DNA of 64,000 bases from Prevotella sp. UBA2746 (GCA_002353555.1 DEJO01000024.1:1-64000); one strand, 5' to 3'. Counted from the stretch's first letter, positions 23,866 through 32,472 are shown. Notes: a model not told the origin generated them from the letters alone. Translations and numbers: made by a program.

Positions 23866-26433
23866 ATGAAAAGAATGAATACATTGAAAAAATGCTGGCC
23901 TGACGTGCTGGTTGTCGTATTGTTTGCTGCAATATCCTTTGCTTATTTCTTCGTTCCCGTGACCCAGGGAAAGATTCTTTATCGGCATGACTCTTCTGCC
24001 GGACGCGGTGCCGGACAGGAGGTGTTGGAATATAAGCAGCAGACAGGTGAGATTACTCGCTGGACGAATGCCCTCTTTAGTGGCATGCCAACCTATCAGA
24101 CCTCACCGTCCTATCAGTCTACGAACGGCCTTTCGCAGGTGATGGAAGCCTACCACTTGTGGCTGCCAGAGAATGTGTGGTACCTGTTTGTCTACCTGTT
24201 AGGCTTCTATATCATGCTGCGTGCCTTCGACTTCCGCCAGTCTTTAGCGGCATTGGGTTCCGTCATCTGGGCGTTCTCCAGCTATTTCCTCATCATCATT
24301 GCCGCAGGACACATCTGGAAGGTGATGGCATTGGCTTACCTGCCACCGATGATTGCCGGTATCGTCTTGGCTTATAAAGGCAAGTACCTGTGGGGATTCC
24401 TGTTGACGGCTATCTTCACGGCGTTCGAAATCAAGGCGAACCACGTGCAGATGACCTATTACTACCTGTTCATCGTCTTCTTCCTCGTCGTGGCTTTCCT
24501 GGTGGAGGCGCTGCGACAGAAGCAGCTCCAGTGCTTCGTGAAGGCTACGGGAGTCTGTGCGGCGGCAGCCTTGATCGGTGTAGCCATCAACATCTCCAAC
24601 CTCTATCATACGTGGGAGTATCAGAACGAGACCATGCGCGGCAAGAGTGAGCTCGTCAAGCAGAACTCAGCCAACCAGACCAGCAGCGGTCTCGACCGTG
24701 ACTATATCACCCAGTGGAGCTACGGCATCGGCGAGACATGGACGCTTCTGGTGCCTAACACCAAGGGCGGTGCTTCCGTTCCGATGATCTTAGACAAGAC
24801 CGTTCAGCAGAAGGGCGACCCGATGTATGAGGGCATCTACCAGCAGTTGGGACAGTATTGGGGCGAACAGCCTATGACCAGCGGTCCTGTCTATGTGGGA
24901 GCCTTCGTACTGATGTTGTTCTTCCTCGGCCTGTTCTTGGTGAAAGGACCGGTGAAGTGGGCGTTGTTGGCAGCTACCATCCTGTCTATACTGCTCTCAT
25001 GGGGTAGGAACTTCATGTGGTTCACCGACCTGTTCATCGACTACATGCCGATGTATGCCAAGTTCCGCACGGTGTCCTCCATCCTTGTCATCGCCGAGTT
25101 CACGATACCGTTGCTTGGAATGCTGGGACTGAGAGAGGTGGTAAAGGCTGTCGAAGGGAATAGTGGTCAGGTTAATCAGGCTAATCAGGCGGGGCCGACC
25201 GGTCCGACCTCCTTACAGCTCACCCGCTACATCCTTATCAGCTTCCTGTTGACAGCAGGTGTAGCAGCACTCTTCGCCTTGATGCCGGGCGTATTCTTCG
25301 ACTTCATCTCCTCTACCGAGCAGCAGGCATTGTCGCAGATTCCTGCCGACCAGCTCAATCCGCTGTTGGAGAACCTGACGTCGTTGCGCAAGGAAATCTT
25401 TACTTCCGACTGTTGGCGTTCCGTCTTTGTCATCGTCCTCGGCACCGTCGTCCTGTTCCTTTACAAGGCTAAGAAGCTGAAGATGGAGTACATGGCGGTG
25501 GCGTTGCTCGTGCTCTGTCTCGTTGACCTGTGGCAGGTAGACAAGCGCTACCTCAACGATGCCATGTTCGTTCCGAAGAGTGAGCGTGAGCAGCCGATAG
25601 AGAAGACAAAGGCTGATGAGGAGATACTGAAGGACAAGTCGCTCGACTACCGTGTGCTGAACTTCGCTTCCAACACCTTCAACGAGAACGAGACCTCGTT
25701 CTATCATAAGAGCATCGGCGGCTACCATGCTGCCAAGTTGCGCCGTTACCAGGAACTGATCGATGCCCACATCGCACCTGAGATGCAGAAGGCGATGCAG
25801 GCTGTGGCAGAAGCTGGCGGTAACATGGAGGCGGTGGCTGGCGACAGCATCTATCCTGTGCTGAACATGCTCAATGCCAAGTACTTCATCCTGCCCTTGC
25901 AGGATGGAGAGACCATCCCCTTGCAGAACCCGTATGCGTACGGTAACGCCTGGATGGTGGACAAGGTGACATTCGTTGACAATGCCAATGAGGAACTGGA
26001 GGCGTTAGGTAAGACCGACCTTCGCCACGAAGCCGTTGCCGACAAGAAGTTCATGGAAAGCCTCACATCCAGCCCCGCTACAAAGGGAGAGGGGAGTAGT
26101 CAGAATATCCTGGGTACAGTCACGTTGAAACAATATGCTCCCAACCGGCTCGTCTACGACGTGAATGCTTCGAAAGAAGGTATTGTTGTCTTCTCGGAAA
26201 TCTATTATCCCGGTTGGACCGCCACCGACAATGGGCAGGAGGTGGAGTTGGGGCGTGTCAATTACGTGCTCCGTGCCCTCCGCGTAAAAGCCGGTCACCA
26301 CAACATCGTCCTGGAGTTCAAGCCCAAGAGCATCACCATCACCGAAACCATAGCCTACATAGCCGCAGCCATTCTTCTCATGACCATCCTCTTTGTAGGA
26401 GTCATGGCGTGGAGGAAGAAGGCTGCTAAGTAA
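23866..26433 (+). CDS. YfhO-family multi-pass membrane protein
   Basis: An 855-residue inner-membrane protein with about a dozen helices and a C-terminal soluble domain ending in one last helix (about 830-850). The YfhO-like features are the N-terminal hydrophobic start, the RHDSSAGRGAGQ loop, and late segments such as VVFSEIYYPGWTATDNGQEV. YfhO relatives are thought to be lipid-linked glycosyltransferases; the Bacteroidetes members are uncharacterised as far as I know. Two repeat-derived stretches are in frame: NSGQVNQANQAGPTGPT (about 430) and SLTSSPATKGEGSSQ (about 735). The latter comes from a GC-rich palindromic repeat. Confidence 0.85.
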   Translation: MKRMNTLKKCWPDVLVVVLFAAISFAYFFVPVTQGKILYRHDSSAGRGAGQEVLEYKQQTGEITRWTNALFSGMPTYQTSPSYQSTNGLSQVMEAYHLWLPENVWYLFVYLLGFYIMLRAFDFRQSLAALGSVIWAFSSYFLIIIAAGHIWKVMALAYLPPMIAGIVLAYKGKYLWGFLLTAIFTAFEIKANHVQMTYYYLFIVFFLVVAFLVEALRQKQLQCFVKATGVCAAAALIGVAINISNLYHTWEYQNETMRGKSELVKQNSANQTSSGLDRDYITQWSYGIGETWTLLVPNTKGGASVPMILDKTVQQKGDPMYEGIYQQLGQYWGEQPMTSGPVYVGAFVLMLFFLGLFLVKGPVKWALLAATILSILLSWGRNFMWFTDLFIDYMPMYAKFRTVSSILVIAEFTIPLLGMLGLREVVKAVEGNSGQVNQANQAGPTGPTSLQLTRYILISFLLTAGVAALFALMPGVFFDFISSTEQQALSQIPADQLNPLLENLTSLRKEIFTSDCWRSVFVIVLGTVVLFLYKAKKLKMEYMAVALLVLCLVDLWQVDKRYLNDAMFVPKSEREQPIEKTKADEEILKDKSLDYRVLNFASNTFNENETSFYHKSIGGYHAAKLRRYQELIDAHIAPEMQKAMQAVAEAGGNMEAVAGDSIYPVLNMLNAKYFILPLQDGETIPLQNPYAYGNAWMVDKVTFVDNANEELEALGKTDLRHEAVADKKFMESLTSSPATKGEGSSQNILGTVTLKQYAPNRLVYDVNASKEGIVVFSEIYYPGWTATDNGQEVELGRVNYVLRALRVKAGHHNIVLEFKPKSITITETIAYIAAAILLMTILFVGVMAWRKKAAK
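26060..26099 (+). repeat. GC-rich palindromic repeat in frame in the YfhO gene
   Basis: It reads GCCTCACATCCAGCCCCGCT then ACAAAGGGAGAGGGGAGTAG. It aligns over its whole length with the folK copy at 16499-16538 but is degenerate in the left arm. It encodes SLTSSPATKGEGSS. The frame used here reads through the TAG seen in the folK copy. Confidence 0.75.
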
Positions 26434-26444
26434 GGCTGGATATA

Positions 26445-27821
26445 TTAGAGCTGGGGCATCTGCTCCCGCTTGTTCGACCGGAAGCCGTAGAGGGCGACGA
26501 CCACGAAGCAGATGAGCGGAACGATGAACGAGATGTTCTCGGCAGGAAGTCCGCAGATGGCGTGCTTCACGTCGATGATGGCAGCCTGTACCGGCGGCAG
26601 GACGCTGCCGCCGAGGATGGCCATGATGAGGCCGGCACCGCCAAACTTCACGTTCTCGCCCAGTCCTTCGAGGGCAATGCCATAGATGGTGGGGAACATC
26701 AGTGACATGCAGGCGCTCACGCCGACGAGACAGTAGAGTCCTTTCACGTCGGTAAAGAAGATGACACCCAGCACCAGTGCGAAGCCACCGCAGGCAAGAA
26801 TCATGAGCAGCTTGCCGGGATTGATGTATTTCAGGAACCAGGTACAGATGAACCTGCTGCACACGAAGCAGATCATGGCAATGATGTTGTAGCGCTGCGA
26901 CATCACTTCGGCAGCCTTCTCCGTCAACCCTTCTGCCATCAGTACACGTGTACCGTATTGGATGATGAACGTCCAGCACGTAATCTGTGCGCCGACATAG
27001 AAGAACTGTGCGATGACTCCCTCGCGGTAGTTGCTTACCGAACAGATTTCCTTGATGGCGGTAATCAGCCCTTTCTGCTTCTTCGCTCCCGCGTTTTCTC
27101 CATTCTCCGTGCTTTCTCCGTTCGCTTCAATCGAAGCCTCCCCGTTCTTTGGCATCTTCATGAACCGGATAAGCAGTGCCAAGGCGATGACCACGAGTCC
27201 GATATAGACGTAAGGCTGGATCAGGACGGAGAGGTCTTGTTCGCGCAACACCTCGAACTCTGCATCCGACAGTTGCGCACGTGACGCCGTATCCATCGGG
27301 TTGAGGCGTGCCTGTACGAAGTTCATCGCCACGAACATGCCGCACAGCGAACCTATCGGGTTGAAAGCCTGTGCGAAGTTCAGGCGGCGTGTTGCCGTCT
27401 CCTCGCTGCCCATCACGTAGATATAGGGGTTGCAGCTTGTCTCCAAGAACGACAGTCCGCACGTCAGTATCAGGTAAGCCAGCAGGAACGGGTAGTACAT
27501 TCCCGTAAACTTGGCAGGGATAAACATCAGCGCACCCGTGGCATACAGCCCCAGTCCCATCAGCACACCTGCCTTGTAGGAGTATTTCTGGATGAACATC
27601 GCAGCAGGAAACGCCATGAGGAAGTAGCCGCCATAGAAGGCAACCTGTACCAAGGCTCCCTCGGTGACGCTCATGCGGAAGATTTTCGAGAACGCTTTCA
27701 CCATCGGGTTCGTCACATCATTGGCAAATCCCCAGAAAGCAAAGCAAGAGGTAATCACGATGAACGGCACGAGAAAGTTTACGCCGTTCTTCCAAAACAA
27801 TCCGTTTTTCTTGTTGTCCAT
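26445..27821 (-). CDS. fucP: L-fucose permease (MFS, FucP family)
   Basis: A 458-residue major facilitator of the FHS family with twelve predicted helices. FucP features are SCFAFWGFANDVTNPMVKAF, with the conserved N-D-x-x-x-P in TM1, and LETSCNPYI in TM4. It imports L-fucose (or a related sugar) with protons. The central loop between TM6 and TM7 is lengthened by a Glu/Asn-rich stretch (EASIEANGESTENGEN). It is divergent from fkp with promoters 23 bp apart, which supports fucose as the substrate and co-regulation of uptake with salvage. Confidence 0.9.
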   Translation of the reverse strand: MDNKKNGLFWKNGVNFLVPFIVITSCFAFWGFANDVTNPMVKAFSKIFRMSVTEGALVQVAFYGGYFLMAFPAAMFIQKYSYKAGVLMGLGLYATGALMFIPAKFTGMYYPFLLAYLILTCGLSFLETSCNPYIYVMGSEETATRRLNFAQAFNPIGSLCGMFVAMNFVQARLNPMDTASRAQLSDAEFEVLREQDLSVLIQPYVYIGLVVIALALLIRFMKMPKNGEASIEANGESTENGENAGAKKQKGLITAIKEICSVSNYREGVIAQFFYVGAQITCWTFIIQYGTRVLMAEGLTEKAAEVMSQRYNIIAMICFVCSRFICTWFLKYINPGKLLMILACGGFALVLGVIFFTDVKGLYCLVGVSACMSLMFPTIYGIALEGLGENVKFGGAGLIMAILGGSVLPPVQAAIIDVKHAICGLPAENISFIVPLICFVVVALYGFRSNKREQMPQL

Positions 27822-27847
27822 ATCGGTTAGTAGTGTATTTGTTGCCG

Positions 27848-27855
27848 CAAAGATA
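27848..27855 (-). promoter_or_regulatory. -7 element for fucP
   Basis: The minus strand reads TATCTTTG followed by CGG, 27 bp upstream of the fucP ATG. It faces away from the fkp promoter, so the two share upstream DNA. Confidence 0.65.
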
Positions 27856-27878
27856 CGACTTATTTATGAATTATTTGC

Positions 27879-27886
27879 TATCTTTG
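27879..27886 (+). promoter_or_regulatory. -7 element for fkp
   Basis: TATCTTTG followed by CAG, 21 bp before the fkp ATG. Only 23 bp separate it from the fucP -7 box on the other strand. Confidence 0.65.
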
Positions 27887-27907
27887 CAGTCAATAATCAT
27901 TACTGGT

Positions 27908-30799
27908 ATGAAAAAATTATTGTCATTACCACCTAATCTGGTGGACTGCTTTCATGATATCACGGGCTATTCGCCTGCCGAATGGTTCTGTACCAACGAC
28001 CCGGTGGGGCATCAGCTCGGTTCTGGCGGCGGCACCGCATGGCTCCTTCAGCAAGCTTTTGAAAATGAAGAATGTAGAATGAAGAATGAAGAATCTTTCA
28101 TTCGCGCTGAATCTCCATCATCAGGTGATTCTTCATTCTTCATTCTTCATTCTTCATTTAACCACTGGCTGAAGAAGGAGAAGCGCATCCTGCTGCATGC
28201 CGGCGGTCAGAGTCGCCGGTTGCCGGCATACGCGCCGTCGGGGAAGGTGCTCACCCCCATTCCCGTCTTCCGTTGGGAGCGGGGACAGCGGTTGTCGCAA
28301 GACCTGCTCTCGTTGCAGGTACCCCTGTATGAACGCATCATGGAGGCGGCTCCCAGCCGTCTGAACACGATGGTGGTCAGTGGCGACGTCTATATTCGTG
28401 CCACCGAACCGCTGCAACCCATCCCCGATGTCGATGTGGTGTGCTACGGTCTGTGGCTCGGTCCGGAGATAGCCAAGGATCATGGTGTCTTCGTCTCGTC
28501 CCGTCAGCAGCCTTCCGTGCTGAAATGTATGTTGCAGAAGCCGTCGGTAGAGACGTTGAGCACCTTGCTCAAGGACCATTACTACCTCACCGACATCGGC
28601 ATCTGGCTCCTCAGTGACCGTGCTGTGGAGGTGCTGATGAAGAAAAGCGGGGTAACTTCCTCGCTCCCACCATCCCACGTTCCCTTGTACTACGACCTCT
28701 ACTCGGACTTCGGCTGTGCCTTGGGAACTCATCCTTCTCAGCCCGACGAGGAGGTGGGGCAGCTCACCGTTGCCGTCTTGCCGCTGCCGGGCGGTGAGTT
28801 CTACCATTTCGGTACCTCCCACGAGCTGCTTTCCTCTACGCTTGCCATCCAGAACCTCGTCAACGACCAACGGCAGGTGCTCCACCGCGACCGCAAGCCG
28901 CACCCTTCTATCTTCGTTCAGAATGCCGACGTCCGCATCAAGCTGACCGAGCAGAACCGTAATGTGTGGATAGAAAACGCCTGTGTGGGAAGTCGTTGGC
29001 AACTTGCCAACGAGAACATCATCACTGGTGTGCCTGTGAACGACTGGCAGATAACGCTCCAACCCGGTCAGTGTGTCGACATCGTACCGATAGGGGAGAG
29101 CCAGTGGGTGGTGCGTCCTTACGGTTACTACGACCGTTTCGACGGCAAGTTGCAGCAGGAGCGCCGCTTCCCTGTCGTCGATTCCATCGAGCAGATGGGG
29201 CAGGTGCTCCAGACGATGCTCTCTGCCATGTCCGACAAGTCCGACAAGTCCGACCAGTCTGAAAAGTCCGACTTGTCCGACCTCCCCAAGCTCTCAGCTT
29301 CCGACATCAGTGCACAAGCCAACCTCCGGCGACTGACCGACCAGCGGCGGCAGTTCCGCATCGGCAACTGGCCGTTGCTGGCAGCGAACTATGCCCACAG
29401 CGTGTTCTATCAGCTCGACCTGGAGAATGCAGCCCGCGAGTTTGTCGATGGCAACGTGCCGTTGCCGTCGCCCCTGCCTGCCGATGAGCCGTTGCTGACG
29501 CGCATCCACGATGCCATGTTCCGCTCCGAGGTGGCAAGGCGTTCCGTTTGTTGTGGCATAGCCACACCCACCCACTCCCTCACCAGCACCGACACTTCGT
29601 GCCTTGAGGAAGCCCGCGCCTTCTCCCTCTTGCGCGAAGGCATTATGAACCTTGCCTCCGCTTCGGGTGCCGCTGCACATCCCGTTCCCCGCAAGTCGGT
29701 CTACGACGACCAGATTGTATGGGGGCGTTCGCCTGTGCGCATCGACCTTGCAGGCGGATGGACGGACACACCGCCCTATTGTCTCATGGAAGGGGGCAAC
29801 GTCCTGAACATCGCCATCGAACTGAACGGGCAACCGCCGTTGCAGACCTACGTGAAGCCCTGCCGTGACTTCCATATCGTACTACGAAGCATAGACCTCG
29901 GCGCATCAGAGGTGGTGCGCACCAACGAGGAACTGGCAGCCTTCAACAAGGTGGGCTCACCGTTCTCCATTCCCAAGGCAGCACTCACGCTCGTGGGCTT
30001 CGGCGGCAGCGACCTGTCGTTGGAAGACCAGCTCCGTGCCTTCGGTTGCGGTATCGAGGTGACGTTGCTGTCGGCTATCCCTGCCGGGTCGGGGCTCGGC
30101 ACCAGCAGCCTGTTGGCTTCCACCGTGTTGGGTGCCCTCAGCGACTTCTGCGGACTGGCTTGGGACAAGAACGAGATTGGTCGTCAGACGCTGATGTTGG
30201 AGCAGTTGCTCACCACCGGCGGAGGATGGCAAGACCAGTACGGCGGATTGCTGCAAGGCATCAAACTGCTGCAGACCGAACGTGGTTTCTGTCAGCTGCC
30301 GTTGGTGCGCTGGTTGCCGACAGACCTTTACACACAGCCCGACTACCGTGCCTGCCACCTATTATATTATACGGGCATCACGCGCACGGCGAAGACCATC
30401 CTGGCAGAGATTGTGCGTCGCATGTTCCTCAATCAGCGCGACGAGATAGCCATGTTGCGCCAGATGAAGGCGCATGCCACCGATATGTACGAGGCGTTCC
30501 AGCGTGGCGACTTCGACAGCGTGGGCAGGCTCGTGCGCAAGACCTGGCAGCAGAACCAAGCCATCGACAGCGGTACCAATCCGCCGGAGGTGGAGGCGCT
30601 CACCCGGCTTGTCGACGACCTATGCCTGGGTTACAAGTTGCCGGGTGCCGGTGGCGGTGGCTATCTCTACATGATAGCCAAAGACCCGCAGGCGGCAGCA
30701 CGTATCCGGCAGGTTCTCACCGAGCATCGCTTCAACGCCAACGCCCGCTTCGTCGACATGCAGCTGAGCATGAACGGTCTGCAAGTCAGCAGAAGTTAA
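27908..30799 (+). CDS. fkp: Bifunctional L-fucokinase / L-fucose-1-phosphate guanylyltransferase
   Basis: A 963-residue protein, close to the 949 residues I recall for B. fragilis Fkp. The N-terminal half is the GDP-fucose pyrophosphorylase, with LHAGGQSRRLPAYAPSGK near 115 and a beta-helix-like linker. The C-terminal half is a GHMP kinase with SPVRIDLAGGWTDTPPY and IPAGSGLGTSSLLAS. It turns L-fucose into GDP-fucose for fucosylated capsules and glycoproteins. Two repeat-derived stretches are in frame: about 33 residues near 55-90, from an AT-rich inverted repeat, and an SDKSDKSDQSEKSDLSD run near 440-460. The start at 27908 lies just after the promoter; an upstream in-frame ATG overlaps it. 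Confidence 0.95.
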   Translation: MKKLLSLPPNLVDCFHDITGYSPAEWFCTNDPVGHQLGSGGGTAWLLQQAFENEECRMKNEESFIRAESPSSGDSSFFILHSSFNHWLKKEKRILLHAGGQSRRLPAYAPSGKVLTPIPVFRWERGQRLSQDLLSLQVPLYERIMEAAPSRLNTMVVSGDVYIRATEPLQPIPDVDVVCYGLWLGPEIAKDHGVFVSSRQQPSVLKCMLQKPSVETLSTLLKDHYYLTDIGIWLLSDRAVEVLMKKSGVTSSLPPSHVPLYYDLYSDFGCALGTHPSQPDEEVGQLTVAVLPLPGGEFYHFGTSHELLSSTLAIQNLVNDQRQVLHRDRKPHPSIFVQNADVRIKLTEQNRNVWIENACVGSRWQLANENIITGVPVNDWQITLQPGQCVDIVPIGESQWVVRPYGYYDRFDGKLQQERRFPVVDSIEQMGQVLQTMLSAMSDKSDKSDQSEKSDLSDLPKLSASDISAQANLRRLTDQRRQFRIGNWPLLAANYAHSVFYQLDLENAAREFVDGNVPLPSPLPADEPLLTRIHDAMFRSEVARRSVCCGIATPTHSLTSTDTSCLEEARAFSLLREGIMNLASASGAAAHPVPRKSVYDDQIVWGRSPVRIDLAGGWTDTPPYCLMEGGNVLNIAIELNGQPPLQTYVKPCRDFHIVLRSIDLGASEVVRTNEELAAFNKVGSPFSIPKAALTLVGFGGSDLSLEDQLRAFGCGIEVTLLSAIPAGSGLGTSSLLASTVLGALSDFCGLAWDKNEIGRQTLMLEQLLTTGGGWQDQYGGLLQGIKLLQTERGFCQLPLVRWLPTDLYTQPDYRACHLLYYTGITRTAKTILAEIVRRMFLNQRDEIAMLRQMKAHATDMYEAFQRGDFDSVGRLVRKTWQQNQAIDSGTNPPEVEALTRLVDDLCLGYKLPGAGGGGYLYMIAKDPQAAARIRQVLTEHRFNANARFVDMQLSMNGLQVSRS
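28066..28160. repeat. Inverted repeat of GAAGAAT units in frame in fkp
   Basis: The left arm has AGAATGAAGAATGAAGAATC and the right arm GATTCTTCATTCTTCATTCT, around a loop of about 40 nt. The left arm encodes E-N-E-E-C-R-M-K-N-E-E-S and the right arm S-S-F-F-I-L-H-S-S-F. The insertion sits just before the nucleotide-binding loop of the pyrophosphorylase domain. Confidence 0.8.
29227..29285 (+). repeat. 9-bp tandem repeat (TCCGACAAG-type) in frame in fkp
   Basis: Units of TCCGACAAG / TCTGAAAAG / TCCGACTTG encode an S-D-K repeat. Related units are in the alanine racemase domain (41664-41702) and after the ExuT-like gene (46594-46625). Confidence 0.75.
29542..29568. repeat. GTTGTGGC-type hairpin repeat in frame in fkp
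   Basis: TTCCGTTTGTTGTGGCATAG followed by CCACACC matches the dispersed repeat of 1862-1934. It encodes SVCCGIATP in the linker ahead of the kinase domain. Confidence 0.55.
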
Positions 30800-30809
30800 T
30801 ACCCACTAA

Positions 30810-30862
30810 GCCCACCCCCATCCCCTCCCTCCCCCCTCCCCAGGGAGGGGAAGGGGGTGGGC
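30810..30862. repeat. GC-rich palindrome between fkp and the GSCFA gene
   Basis: The arms GCCCACCCCCATCCCCTCCC and GGGAGGGGAAGGGGGTGGGC are nearly perfect inverted copies around a C-rich loop. The element fills the 86-bp gap and may affect read-through between the two genes. Confidence 0.85.
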
Positions 30863-30885
30863 CTGGGGGGTAAAGTTAATAGATC

Positions 30886-31860
30886 ATGGACTTTAGGACA
30901 AGAGTACAGATACCCAAGCCGCCGTTCACCGTCGAACCGGGTGACCGCCTGCTGTTTGTCGGCAGTTGTTTTGCCGACAGGGTGGGGCAGCGGTTCCGTG
31001 ACGAAGGCTTTCAGGTGGTCGTCAACCCATACGGAGTGATGTACAACCCTGCCAGCATCCTCCATACCATTGAGCGTCTTCTCGCCTCAGCAGATTCTTT
31101 CCCTCCCTTCAGGGAGGGTCAGGGAGGGCTTCCATCTCCCTTCAGGGAGGGGCAGGGACGACTTGTCGCCGTGCTGACGCTCGGTACCAACCGCGTCTAC
31201 GTGGAGAAGGCAACGGGCGAGATTGTTGACAACTGCCGCAAGCGACCGCAGCAACTCTTCGACGAACGGGAACTCAGCGTCGACGAGTGTGCCGACTACT
31301 TGCGCAAGGTCATCACCCTGTTGCGCAGACACGACCCCCACATCCGCATCATCCTGACCGTCAGTCCCATCCGCTATGCCAAGTATGGCTTTCATGGCAG
31401 CCAGCTCTCTAAAGCCACCCTCCTCTTAGCCGTCAACAAAGTGTTGAAAGAAGCCTCCCCTGCAGGGGGAGGTTTGGAGGGATGGGGTGGTAAGGAAGCC
31501 TCCCCTGTAGGGGGAGGCTTGGAGGGGGCCCTCTACTTCCCTGCCTATGAGATAGTAGTGGACGAGTTGCGCGACTACCGTTTCTATGCCTCCGACATGC
31601 TGCATCCTAACGAACAGGCGGTGGAGTATATCTGGGAGCAGCTTGTTGACACCCTCTTCAGCGATGCTGCACGCCGCTATCTGAAAGACTTCCAACCCGT
31701 CAAGGCTGCACTCGCCCACCGTCCCTTCCGTCCCGACTCCCCCGAATACCAGGCTTTCCTTGCCGGTATCCGTCAGAAAGCCGATGCCCTTGCCGAGAAG
31801 TATCCGCACCTCCACAACTGGATGAGTGATCATATTCACGTTCGTTCAACTTCAACATGA
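30886..31860 (+). CDS. GSCFA domain protein
   Basis: A 324-residue protein with the family signature VGSCFAD near residue 25, LTVSPIRYAKYGFHGSQLSK near 165, and DMLHPNEQA near 235. This Ser / Asp-x-x-His arrangement resembles SGNH-type hydrolases. The family is often found beside fkp in Bacteroidetes, but the substrate is unknown to me. Two large in-frame insertions are repeat-derived: two SPFREGQG units at about 72-92 and two KEASPxGGGLEG units at about 189-214. Removing them leaves a protein near the length I would expect. The insertions lie between core segments, so folding may be tolerated. Confidence 0.85.
   Translation: MDFRTRVQIPKPPFTVEPGDRLLFVGSCFADRVGQRFRDEGFQVVVNPYGVMYNPASILHTIERLLASADSFPPFREGQGGLPSPFREGQGRLVAVLTLGTNRVYVEKATGEIVDNCRKRPQQLFDERELSVDECADYLRKVITLLRRHDPHIRIILTVSPIRYAKYGFHGSQLSKATLLLAVNKVLKEASPAGGGLEGWGGKEASPVGGGLEGALYFPAYEIVVDELRDYRFYASDMLHPNEQAVEYIWEQLVDTLFSDAARRYLKDFQPVKAALAHRPFRPDSPEYQAFLAGIRQKADALAEKYPHLHNWMSDHIHVRSTST
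31098..31160 (+). repeat. Two GC-rich repeat units in frame in the GSCFA gene (first site)
   Basis: CCCTCCCTTCAGGGAGGG and CTCCCTTCAGGGAGGGGCAG are two palindromic units about 40 bp apart. They encode FPPFREGQGGLPSPFREGQG. Confidence 0.85.
31451..31526 (+). repeat. Two GC-rich repeat units in frame in the GSCFA gene (second site)
   Basis: Two direct copies, 45 bp apart, read AAGCCTCCCCTGCAGGGGGA and AAGCCTCCCCTGTAGGGGGA, each followed by GG(T/C)TTGGAGGG. They encode EASPAGGGLEG and EASPVGGGLEG. Confidence 0.9.
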
Positions 31861-31926
31861 GTGTAGGATGACACCGTTTCGAGCGCAATCCTGCACTGTG
31901 GTGCCCCTACAGGGGAAATAAATAAT

Positions 31927-32267
31927 AAAATTATACATACGACACCAGCTTTGTAAACCGCTAATTCATAGAGACTTACGCGACTAAGGTCGCATAAAGT
32001 ACTACACTTTTAGGCGAAAGTCGAACACCGACCTTCCAACTACTATGTGTTTGCCTTCCAACTACTATATAGTTGCGTTGCAAACTCATAGTAGTTGGAA
32101 GGCAAACACATAACAGTTGCAGATGAGGGACTAAATGTTTGTATTTTCAGCTTTTTGTGGCAGTGTACGACTTGCGCTCAATTAGCGTATACCTACACCC
32201 GTTCCTCTGTCACGTAAACTGCTGAGCCTGAGCAGCCTGCGAAACATGGTGTCGTATGTACAATTTT
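31927..32267. mobile_element. MITE-like element with 21-bp terminal inverted repeats
   Basis: The left end is AAAATTATACATACGACACC followed by A, and the right end is its inverse with one mismatch in 21. Similarity continues inward: AAGTCG(A/T)ACAC(C/T)G occurs about 85-95 bp from each end. The 341-bp element encodes no transposase. Its centre holds two 22-bp direct units and a 25-bp perfect inverted repeat. I could not define a target-site duplication with confidence. It fills most of the first half of the 867-bp gap before the giant surface protein. Confidence 0.55.
32044..32112. repeat. 25-bp perfect inverted repeat inside the MITE-like element
   Basis: The arms at 32044-32068 and 32088-32112 (TATGTGTTTGCCTTCCAACT...) are perfectly complementary, with a 19-nt loop. 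The left arm overlaps two direct 22-bp units (32032, 32054) that begin CCTTCCAACTACTAT. Confidence 0.9.
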
Positions 32268-32401
32268 TTTTAAATTCTCCCTGTATGTGGCTGCTGGCAT
32301 CTTGTTTGCTTCGATGCCGTCCTTCTCAGCAGGACAGATGGTGTTTTCTCGACGAACCGTTATTGACTGTTGCTTATTTGTCAACGAACGTTAAAACGTA
32401 A

Positions 32402-32429
32402 GTAATTTAACTCGTAAGAGTTAAATTAC
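32402..32429. terminator. AT-rich hairpin upstream of the surface-protein promoter
   Basis: GTAATTTAACTC and GAGTTAAATTAC form a perfect 12-bp stem with a GTAA loop. It is followed by GTTTTC and a run of A. It may end transcription entering the region or act as a regulatory dyad. The role is inferred from shape only. Confidence 0.5.
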
Positions 32430-32472
32430 GTTTTCAAAAAAAAAAAAACTGTGAATTTCGCTTTTTTCTTCT

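Noticed and set aside
28154..29062. 302-residue minus-strand frame inside fkp
   Set aside because: Fkp is confidently coding on the plus strand, and the opposite frame has no motif.
32193..32384. 63-residue minus-strand frame in the gap before the giant gene
   Set aside because: No recognisable family or convincing promoter, and it overlaps the end of the MITE-like element.
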